The translations under genes and the position numbers were made by a program. Positions 6,851 to 13,023 of a stretch of DNA of 13,978 nucleotides are shown piece by piece. This stretch comes from an uncultured Bacteroidales bacterium (GTDB lineage Bacteria > Bacteroidota > Bacteroidia > Bacteroidales > UBA932): the NCBI GenBank assembly GCA_937901105.1, contig CALCHD010000211.1:1-13978 (forward strand), written 5' to 3'. The notes under the pieces were generated by a model, which saw nothing but the letters and a program-made list of their open reading frames with translations, did no database searches and was not told the DNA's origin. Positions within the stretch are counted from its first letter, which is position 1; each line of letters starts with the position of its first letter.

Positions 6851-7822
6851 ATGGAAAAAATGCAAATCGATTTGAAGGAATTGGCGGTGAGTGTAATTGA
6901 CCAGGAGGCCAAGGCTGTTGAGAAACTCAAACCTTTCATTGATGACGAATTCGTTGAAATTCTAAATCTTGTATACTCCTCAAAAGGGCGTCTGATCATT
7001 ACAGGAATAGGAAAAAGTGCAATTATCGGGAGCAAGATTGTGGCAACCCTGAATTCTACAGGCACACCATCAATTTTCATGCATGCGGCGGATGCCATTC
7101 ATGGAGACTTGGGCATTATCCAGCCGGATGATGTGGTGCTCTGCATCTCAAAGAGCGGAAACACTCCGGAGGTAAAAGTGCTTGTGCCGCTTATCAGGAG
7201 AATGGGCAACAAGCTTGTTGCAATGGTGTCAAATGTTGATTCATATCTTGCGCAGCATTCAGACTATGTGATAAGGGCTACTGTAGACGCAGAGGCGTGT
7301 CCGAACAACCTGGCACCTACCTCCAGCACAACAACACAGCTTGTGATGGGCGATGCTCTTGCAGTGTGCCTGCTTAAGATGAGAGGCTTTTCACCGGAGG
7401 ATTTTGCGAAGTACCATCCGGGAGGATCTTTGGGCAAGAGGCTATATCTTACAGTTGAAGATGTGTTTGACAAGGCCTTGAGGCCATGGGTAAGGCCGGA
7501 TGAGACAATCCAGAACACAATTATCAATATCTCGCAGAACAGGCTTGGTGCAACAGTTGTGCTTGACGCCCAGGAGCACCTTATGGGTATAATAACCGAC
7601 GGCGATGTGAGAAGGATGGTGGAGAAGGGAGGGCCTCTAGGAGACCTCAGGGCCAAGGATATCATGAGCTGTAACCCTAAAGTTGTGGAAAAAAGTGAGT
7701 TGGCAGTAAATGCGTTCGGCATTATGGAGAAGAACAAGATTACATCTGTAATTGTTCTTGACGAGGGAAGGTATGCCGGACTCATTCATATCCATGATGT
7801 GTTGAGGGAGGGTATAGTGTAA
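6851..7822 (+). CDS. kdsD: Arabinose-5-phosphate isomerase (KdsD/KpsF type)
   Basis: This enzyme interconverts ribulose 5-phosphate and arabinose 5-phosphate, the entry to Kdo, the inner-core sugar of lipopolysaccharide. It has 323 residues, close to E. coli KdsD (328). The SIS domain (about 45-185) has ITGIGKSAIIGSK (50-62), ADAIHGDLG (80-88), SKSGNTPE (100-107) and APTSSTTTQLVMGDALAV (155-172). Four residues align in spacing with the E. coli catalytic set Lys59, Glu111, Glu152 and His193, here Lys55, Glu107, Glu148 and His189 (steps of 52, 41 and 41 in both). Two CBS domains follow (about 205-265 and 270-323). The second Met (codon 4) could also be the start. The gene is divergent from recQ and has nhaA 49 bases downstream. 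No capsule genes are near, so the general LPS role is favoured over a capsule-specific KpsF. Confidence 0.95.
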   Translation: MEKMQIDLKELAVSVIDQEAKAVEKLKPFIDDEFVEILNLVYSSKGRLIITGIGKSAIIGSKIVATLNSTGTPSIFMHAADAIHGDLGIIQPDDVVLCISKSGNTPEVKVLVPLIRRMGNKLVAMVSNVDSYLAQHSDYVIRATVDAEACPNNLAPTSSTTTQLVMGDALAVCLLKMRGFSPEDFAKYHPGGSLGKRLYLTVEDVFDKALRPWVRPDETIQNTIINISQNRLGATVVLDAQEHLMGIITDGDVRRMVEKGGPLGDLRAKDIMSCNPKVVEKSELAVNAFGIMEKNKITSVIVLDEGRYAGLIHIHDVLREGIV

Positions 7823-7843
7823 TTCCGGAATCAAAAAAAATAT

Positions 7844-7851
7844 TATATTTG
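7844..7851 (+). promoter_or_regulatory. Candidate -7 promoter element for nhaA
   Basis: TATATTTG matches TAnnTTTG exactly, 20 bases upstream of the nhaA ATG and in an AT-rich gap after kdsD. No good TTTG is seen at the -33 position. It suggests nhaA and the two genes after it can be expressed apart from kdsD. Confidence 0.5.
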
Positions 7852-7871
7852 TCCACCTATAATTTTTACAG

Positions 7872-9206
7872 ATGGCAAGAAAAAAAATTTTAACAACAAC
7901 CCTTGCGGTTAGAAACTACTTCAATGGATTTTTGCATAACCAGTCCATTGGAGGAATCATTCTGGTTATATGTGCGGCTATAGCGCTTTTGTGTGCAAAT
8001 GTCCCGCATTTGGACTTTGTGCAGCAGCTGTGGAAGACTGAAGTGGGATTCAATGTGGGCTCGTTTGGAATGGAGATGAGCCTTGAGCACTGGATCAACG
8101 ATGCCCTTATGGCAGTATTCTTCTTTGTAGTAGGCCTTGAGATAAAGAGGGAGATGATGGTAGGAGAGCTCTCTTCCTTCAAGCACGCGGCCCTTCCAAT
8201 TTTGGCTGCACTTGGAGGAATGGTTGTTCCTGCAGTCATCTATTCAATCTTCAACTATAATAATCCCGACAGTGTTTCGGGATGGGGAATACCAATGGCA
8301 ACAGATATAGCATTTGCTCTTGGAGTCCTTTCTTTGCTGGGCAACAGAGCCCCTCTTGGCCTGAAGATTTTCCTTACAGCCCTGGCTATTGTGGATGACC
8401 TTGGTGCAATCATAGTTCTGGCAATTTTCTATCCTACGCATGCGCTGCATTTTGATATGCTCCTTTACGCTGCAGTGGTGGTGCTTTGCCTGTTTGCCCT
8501 TAACCGTTCAGGGGTGAACAAGCGCTGGCCTTACGGCATTTTGGGTATTGTGCTTTGGTATTTTGTTTTCCGGAGCGGAATACATGCAACAATTGCAGGT
8601 GTGCTGCTAGCCCTTACAATCCCATCAAGGACCGTGATTAATGAGGTGAGGTTTGCAGTTGGCATGAGATATTGGCTGAACAAGTTCAAGGAGCATAGCA
8701 ACAGCGAAGTTGAGGTACTTGCAAATGCGGAGCAGCAGCATATCATCCACCAGATATCTGCGAGTGCAAGAAATATGGATCCCCTCATGCATAGGTTTGA
8801 GGCCAGCCTTCACCCTTGGGTAACATTCTTCATTATGCCTGTATTTGCCCTTGCGAATGCAGGAGTGGAGATAAGCGGTGAACTGTTTTCCTTGCCGGTG
8901 CATCCTATTGCAATAGGTATCTTTTTCGGACTTTTGTGCGGAAAGCCTATAGGTATCTTCCTGTTCAGCTACATAGCTGTGAAGTGCAAGATTGCAGAGA
9001 TACCTGCAGGTACAAAGTGGAAACAGATCTTTGCCCTAGGAATTATTGCCGGCATTGGATTTACAATGTCAATTTTTGTTGATGGCCTGGCTTTTGCAGA
9101 CCAGCAGCTTATAAATATCGGAAAGGTAGCCATTTTGTGCACTTCGCTGGTTGCGGCAATTGTGGGATGTGCGGCAGTTTATTTTACGTCGGGAGAAAAG
9201 AAATAA
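7872..9206 (+). CDS. nhaA: Na+/H+ antiporter NhaA
   Basis: NhaA is an inner-membrane antiporter that exports Na+ or Li+ in exchange for H+ and controls cytoplasmic pH and salt. It has 444 residues, longer than E. coli NhaA (388); much of the excess is a hydrophilic stretch (about 252-312) between hydrophobic segments. Transport residues are present: Asp145 in PMATDIAFALGVL (E. coli Asp133), Asp175-Asp176 in LAIVDDLGAI (E. coli Asp163-Asp164, the ion site), and Lys358 in CGKPIGI (E. coli Lys300). His238 in SGIHATIAG matches the pH-related His225. In FEASLHPW (309-316), Glu310 and His314 match E. coli Glu252 and His256, but Ala311 replaces His253. FIMPVFALANAGV (320-332) is also conserved. The gene has its own candidate promoter and leads into the FKBP gene 30 bases on. 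Identification is very secure. Confidence 0.97.
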   Translation: MARKKILTTTLAVRNYFNGFLHNQSIGGIILVICAAIALLCANVPHLDFVQQLWKTEVGFNVGSFGMEMSLEHWINDALMAVFFFVVGLEIKREMMVGELSSFKHAALPILAALGGMVVPAVIYSIFNYNNPDSVSGWGIPMATDIAFALGVLSLLGNRAPLGLKIFLTALAIVDDLGAIIVLAIFYPTHALHFDMLLYAAVVVLCLFALNRSGVNKRWPYGILGIVLWYFVFRSGIHATIAGVLLALTIPSRTVINEVRFAVGMRYWLNKFKEHSNSEVEVLANAEQQHIIHQISASARNMDPLMHRFEASLHPWVTFFIMPVFALANAGVEISGELFSLPVHPIAIGIFFGLLCGKPIGIFLFSYIAVKCKIAEIPAGTKWKQIFALGIIAGIGFTMSIFVDGLAFADQQLINIGKVAILCTSLVAAIVGCAAVYFTSGEKK

Positions 9207-9236
9207 TCAATAATAACATTAAACTAATAAAAAGAA

Positions 9237-9932
9237 ATGAAAGCATTAAAATTTTTGGTTGCAGGAGTTTTGGCAGGTGTGATGCTTGCATCTTGTGGCG
9301 GTTCGGCTCCTAAAGTGGAGGGCATTACTAAAGGTCAGGTGGATTCAGCTAGCTATGCTGTAGGTACACATTTTGGAAGAATGATTAAGGATTCAAATAT
9401 GGAAGGCCTTAATTATTCACAGGTAGAGAAGGGTATGATGGACATTATCAATGGTAAGACCCCTATGATTGATCCATATGAGGCAGGCAATGTCATCAAC
9501 AATTATATGGAGAAGGTTATGGCTGCAGTGGGTGCTCAGAAAGAGAAGGAGCAGGCAGAGTTCATGGCAGAGAACAAGAAGAATGAGGGTGTTCAGGAGA
9601 CTGAGTCAGGCTTGCAGTACAAGATTGAGATTCCAGGAAACGAGTTGAGGGCTACAGAGAAAGATACTGTTGAGGTACATTATGTAGGCACTTTGCTTGA
9701 CGGTACTGTATTTGACTCTTCTTATGAGAGAAAAGAGACAGTGAAATTCCCGTTGAACAGAGTTATCCCTGGTTGGACAGAGGGTATGCAGCTGGTAGGT
9801 GAAGGTGGAAAGATCACTTTGTGGGTTCCATTCAACTTGGGTTATGGTTCGCAGGCAATGAGCGAGCAGCTTCCTGCTTATTCAACCCTTAAGTTTGAGG
9901 TTGAGCTTATCAAGGTTTGCCCTTCAAAATAA
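9237..9932 (+). CDS. FKBP-type peptidyl-prolyl isomerase lipoprotein
   Basis: This is a 231-residue envelope foldase with a lipoprotein signal peptide. Positively charged residues are followed by a hydrophobic core and the lipobox LASC, with Cys20 the predicted lipidated residue. The next residues (GGSAPKVEG) have no acidic run like the Bacteroidota surface-export signal, so a periplasm-facing anchor is more likely (inference). Residues 30-120 form the helical FKBP N-terminal dimerisation region (GQVDSASYAVGTHFGRMI and a Lys/Glu-rich helix). The C-terminal FKBP domain (about 122-228) has VHYVGTLLDGTVFDSSY (147-163), VIPGWTEGMQLVGEGG (176-191), LGYGS (201-205) and the last strand LKFEVELIKV (218-227), so the usual active-site aromatics are present. 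It resembles FkpA/Mip proteins. It starts 30 bases after nhaA in an A-rich leader, with the DUF3127 gene 15 bases after its stop. Confidence 0.95.
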   Translation: MKALKFLVAGVLAGVMLASCGGSAPKVEGITKGQVDSASYAVGTHFGRMIKDSNMEGLNYSQVEKGMMDIINGKTPMIDPYEAGNVINNYMEKVMAAVGAQKEKEQAEFMAENKKNEGVQETESGLQYKIEIPGNELRATEKDTVEVHYVGTLLDGTVFDSSYERKETVKFPLNRVIPGWTEGMQLVGEGGKITLWVPFNLGYGSQAMSEQLPAYSTLKFEVELIKVCPSK

Positions 9933-9947
9933 TTTGTAGTTACAGAT

Positions 9948-10319
9948 ATGGCAATGGATATCAGATGTAAGCTGCTTGATAAATTGGCAGTGCAGAACGG
10001 TACAAGTGCAAGAGGCCCTTGGAGCAAACAGGATTTCATTGTTGAGACAGTGGAACAGTATCCGAGGAAGATCTGTATGAACGTTTGGGGTCAGGACAAG
10101 GTTAGTGAGCTTGCCGGCTTCAATCCTGGAGAGATGCTTATAATCTCCATCAATATTGAGTCTCGTGAATTCAATGGAAGATGGTATACAGATGTAAGGG
10201 CATGGAAAATCCAGAGGGAGGCTGCTGCGGCACCGCAGCCTGCAGCACCGCAAATGGATCCGTTTATGAGCGCTTCTGCGGCAGATGCAGAGGATGATGG
10301 CGGAGATTTGCCGTTCTAG
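9948..10319 (+). CDS. DUF3127 protein with SSB-like acidic C-terminus
   Basis: This 123-residue protein matches DUF3127, a small Bacteroidota family that I expect to be an OB-fold-like domain (inference). The core (about 4-88) has the recognisable blocks SARGPWSKQDFIVET (20-34), EQYPRKICMNVWGQDKV (36-52) and ESREFNGRWYTDVRAWKI (71-88). After an Ala/Pro-rich linker (90-110), the protein ends in DAEDDGGDLPF. That architecture (small core, flexible linker, acidic tip ending in hydrophobic-Pro-Phe) is the same as in single-stranded DNA-binding protein, whose last residues in B. subtilis are DDDLPF. It does not look like canonical SSB in the core. Start may be codon 1 or the Met at codon 3. It is the last gene before a strong terminator and probably shares the nhaA/FKBP transcript. 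The function is not established. Confidence 0.85.
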   Translation: MAMDIRCKLLDKLAVQNGTSARGPWSKQDFIVETVEQYPRKICMNVWGQDKVSELAGFNPGEMLIISINIESREFNGRWYTDVRAWKIQREAAAAPQPAAPQMDPFMSASAADAEDDGGDLPF

Positions 10320-10339
10320 TGTATAAAATCAGGAATTTG

Positions 10340-10392
10340 GACCGGTTTCCAATTGGGTATTGCTCAAAATTTGGAGACCGGTCTTTATTTTT
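10340..10392 (+). terminator. Strong intrinsic terminator after the DUF3127 gene
   Basis: The arms 10340-10352 and 10371-10383 form a 13-base-pair stem with one G-U pair around an 18-base loop, followed directly by TTTATTTTT (10384-10392). This is a classic Rho-independent terminator and closes the nhaA-FKBP-DUF3127 block, 20 bases past the DUF3127 stop. Confidence 0.88.
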
Positions 10393-10402
10393 AGTATATT
10401 TG
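10370..10402 (+). promoter_or_regulatory. Candidate full Bacteroidota promoter for the right-hand operon
   Basis: TTTG (10370-10373) and TATATTTG (10395-10402) are separated by 21 bases, matching both the -33 TTTG and -7 TAnnTTTG elements at about the usual distance. The -7 element is 23 bases upstream of the ATG at 10426. The -33 element and spacer overlap the right arm and T-tract of the upstream terminator. Confidence 0.6.
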
Positions 10403-10425
10403 CATCCTACTAAGGACGCTTTTTA

Positions 10426-12714
10426 ATGATAAATAATAGAAAAATGCTGTTGTGGGGCAGTGCTGCCGTACTGCTGCTTGCATCAGCAATAGTATTTCTT
10501 TTCTGGAACCTTCTGAATGGAGGGGATAAAGGGAAATTTGATGTTGACAAGGCCGGCATATCTGTATATCAAGGTATTCCAAGTGATGCTGTGGCAATTG
10601 TTGACTTCAAGCATTTCAGTGAATATACCTCTGTTACAGAGGATACATCTTCGTTTTTGTACGGGCTGCCGGATCCGGAGGCAGGCCTTGTGCAGCTGCA
10701 GGAAAGGCTTAAGGGGATAGAACCCCTCAAGAATGCCCCGCTTGCGCTTTCATTGCATTATTCTTCCAAAAATAATGTTTCCTTTTTACAGATATTGGAG
10801 CTGGATGAGACCTCGCAGGGTGAGGTTGTGCAGCTTATGCAGCAGCTGCAGAGTTCAAAAAAGAGATATAATGGAGCTGTTGTGTACACAGTGTGCAACG
10901 GAATAGTGGCTGCTGTGCATAACAATCTGCTGCTTGCCAGCTCGTCTTCTTATGTGCTGGAGAGCTCTATAAGGCATCTGGAGAACAATACATCAATATT
11001 GGACAAGCAGGAATTTGAGGCCCTTTTGCGTGAAAACGGACTTTCTGCATGTTTGTATATTAATCACAATCAGATAGGAAAGTTCTTCTCTGGAGTGATT
11101 GAGAGAGGATTCTTGGGGTATTCTGATTTTGTGATGAAGTTCGCTTCATGGAGCTGCCTCAAGCTTGCTGCGCAGCCGGGAAAACTTGTTTTGGAGGGTG
11201 TGCTTGAGAATTTCTCCGATGATTCAAGGTTTTCAAATGTCTACGGGAATCAGGGGGCAAAGAAGAGCCTTATGGGGAGGATTCTTCCTGCATCAACAAT
11301 ATTTGCGGTTTCAATGCCGGCTTCCAGCATGCATGAATATCTTAAGTCCCATAACCTTTATCTTGAGATGCAGAAGAAGGTGGGGGCGTTTGCTTTTCTG
11401 CAGAAAAAGGCTCAAGGCGAGAAAAAGACTGCTCCAAGGGATTGGGTTGATTCCTTGGGCATTGAGGAACTTGCCGCTGCCTTCTGCAAGTTTGGGGAAA
11501 AGTGCGAATGGATTACTGTTGTAAGGCAGAAGCAGCAGTTTGCCCTTAACAGCATGATTTCATCAGTTGTAGAGAAAGAGGTTCCTGATGTGCTTCCTTT
11601 TGAGTATCAAGGGTATATAGCATCGGTATTCGGCGATTTGTTTTCACATTGCAATGAGGAGTACAGCTGCAAGATGGGAGCATGGACAGTAATTGGCCCA
11701 AAGAGTGTGATTGATGACTTTGCAAATGGAAGCGCCACATTCTTTACATTGGAGGATTATCTTGTGCAGACACCGGCCAAAGGGGATGTGGATGCAGAAA
11801 CATCATTGAAGATGGTTGCCAACCTTAAGGAGGCAGGAGATTCTATAATGCAGATATTCAAGCCTTACTACAGGAGCGCTGTAGAAAGGCAGATGCAGAA
11901 GAACAATTTTGAGCTGATGACTGCAGATATCTTCTATGCAGAGGGTGTGCCGCATATTAAGGCGAGCTTCTATGGTTCTATGCTGGAGCGTCTTCCACAG
12001 CCGCCGGAGCGTGAGGAGGGAGAAGAGATGACATTTGCAATAGACAGCACCATAGCTGTGCCGCAAGGGCCGTTTGAGGTTAAGGATGTGGCCAAGAAAA
12101 GTGCTGCATACCTTGAACAGCTGCCTAATATGAAGCTCCGTTATCTTGATGCATCAAAGAAAGGTGTTTGGGCGATACCGTTTGAAACCCCTATTTGCGG
12201 CTACGTTGAGCAGATAGACCTTTATGCCAATGGCAGGCTTCAGATGCTGTTTGCTTCAGAAGACAGGCTTTTCCTTCTGGACAGGACAGGCAAATATGTG
12301 AAGGGATATCCTGCCAGATTGCCAAAGAAGGTTGTGCTTGGGCCAAGGCTACTTAAGAATGTAAATGGTATCAGATATTCTATTCTTGTGCTGAATGAGG
12401 ACAATACAATTTCTTGGCGCGATATTTCCGGAAAGGCTATAAATGGGTTTACGGATATAGTTGCACCGGAGTTTGTAAAGGAGCTGCCGGAATTCCTCAA
12501 GCTGGGTGGCAACAGATATTGGGTGTTGAGGGCGCCGTCGCAGCTTCTGCTATATACTATAGACGGCAAGAGGGTTGAAATGGCCGACAAGAAGAAGAAA
12601 ATAGAGAGGACTTCGGAGATAGAACTGTTGCAGGACGGTTCTCTGAAGGTGAAATGTACAGATGGCAAGGAGTATTCATGGAACCTTGCTACTGGGAAAG
12701 CTAAAAAATTGTAA
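10426..12714 (+). CDS. Large membrane-anchored protein of unknown function
   Basis: This 762-residue protein has a short positively charged N-terminus (MINNRKMLLW) and one hydrophobic segment at about 8-30, with no lipobox or convincing cleavage site, so it is probably a signal-anchored protein with its bulk in the periplasm. The region after the anchor, IPSDAVAIVDFKHFSEY (51-67), recalls the start of large Bacteroidota proteins of the DUF3352-like type; this is a weak assignment. The middle has no motif I recognise. The last 170 residues contain alternating strand and turn patterns such as RLQMLFASEDRLFLLDRTGK and RYWVLRAPSQLLLYTIDGKR, with DxxGK turns suggesting beta-propeller-like repeats. 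No enzyme signature is visible. It opens an operon with a DUF4834 gene 3 bases after its stop and an ABC exporter beyond, so a role in the envelope is plausible but unproven. It is certainly coding: it is long, has Bacteroidota-like codon use and is tightly linked downstream. Confidence 0.88.
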   Translation: MINNRKMLLWGSAAVLLLASAIVFLFWNLLNGGDKGKFDVDKAGISVYQGIPSDAVAIVDFKHFSEYTSVTEDTSSFLYGLPDPEAGLVQLQERLKGIEPLKNAPLALSLHYSSKNNVSFLQILELDETSQGEVVQLMQQLQSSKKRYNGAVVYTVCNGIVAAVHNNLLLASSSSYVLESSIRHLENNTSILDKQEFEALLRENGLSACLYINHNQIGKFFSGVIERGFLGYSDFVMKFASWSCLKLAAQPGKLVLEGVLENFSDDSRFSNVYGNQGAKKSLMGRILPASTIFAVSMPASSMHEYLKSHNLYLEMQKKVGAFAFLQKKAQGEKKTAPRDWVDSLGIEELAAAFCKFGEKCEWITVVRQKQQFALNSMISSVVEKEVPDVLPFEYQGYIASVFGDLFSHCNEEYSCKMGAWTVIGPKSVIDDFANGSATFFTLEDYLVQTPAKGDVDAETSLKMVANLKEAGDSIMQIFKPYYRSAVERQMQKNNFELMTADIFYAEGVPHIKASFYGSMLERLPQPPEREEGEEMTFAIDSTIAVPQGPFEVKDVAKKSAAYLEQLPNMKLRYLDASKKGVWAIPFETPICGYVEQIDLYANGRLQMLFASEDRLFLLDRTGKYVKGYPARLPKKVVLGPRLLKNVNGIRYSILVLNEDNTISWRDISGKAINGFTDIVAPEFVKELPEFLKLGGNRYWVLRAPSQLLLYTIDGKRVEMADKKKKIERTSEIELLQDGSLKVKCTDGKEYSWNLATGKAKKL

Positions 12715-12717
12715 TTG

Positions 12718-13023
12718 ATGGAAGGATTTATAACGTTTTTGTTCTTTCTGGTCCTTTTTGGATGGATTATGGGGAAACTCTTCCCGATAATTCTTGCGTG
12801 GGTGATAAAGAGGAAGATGAAGAAGGGCCAGATGAACGGAGGCTTCACAGGTTTCGGATGGAACAGCGGGCAGGGATTCACGGGGTTTGGAGGATTCCAG
12901 CAGCCGCAGGAGCCGGAGAGGGAGAATAAACAGGAAGGAAAAGTAATTATATCAGATATCCCCAAGCAGGAAAAAGTGATAGACAAGGAGGTTGGGGAGT
13001 ATGTGGATTTTGAAGAGAAATAA
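12718..13023 (+). CDS. DUF4834 small membrane protein
   Basis: This 101-residue protein starts at the ATG at 12718; a TTG at 12715 is in frame directly before it, but the ATG gives the usual family start MEGFITFLFF. One hydrophobic segment (about 3-30) is followed by a basic patch KRKMKK (31-36), which favours a cytoplasmic C-terminus. Then come a Gly/Phe-rich part with GFTGFG twice (42-47 and 53-58) and a charged tail ending GEYVDFEEK, the end that marks DUF4834 proteins. The role of the family is unknown. It begins 3 bases after the preceding stop, and its TAA overlaps the ATG of the ABC exporter gene (TAATG), so translation of the two is probably coupled. Confidence 0.85.
   Translation: MEGFITFLFFLVLFGWIMGKLFPIILAWVIKRKMKKGQMNGGFTGFGWNSGQGFTGFGGFQQPQEPERENKQEGKVIISDIPKQEKVIDKEVGEYVDFEEK

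Noticed and set aside
7823..7871. Palindrome TTCCGGAA after kdsD as an operator or terminator
   Set aside because: It is a single 8-base palindrome with no loop or second copy; such sites occur by chance.
10226..10254. Near-tandem repeat of a GCAGCACCGCA-like unit
   Set aside because: It encodes the Ala/Pro linker of the DUF3127 protein and is explained by amino-acid composition; it is not a regulatory repeat.
12240..12986. Minus-strand open frame of 248 codons opposite the end of the 762-aa gene and the DUF4834 gene
   Set aside because: It is antisense to two well-supported genes, crosses their junction, and its Ser/Pro/Phe-rich translation looks like a reverse-strand shadow.
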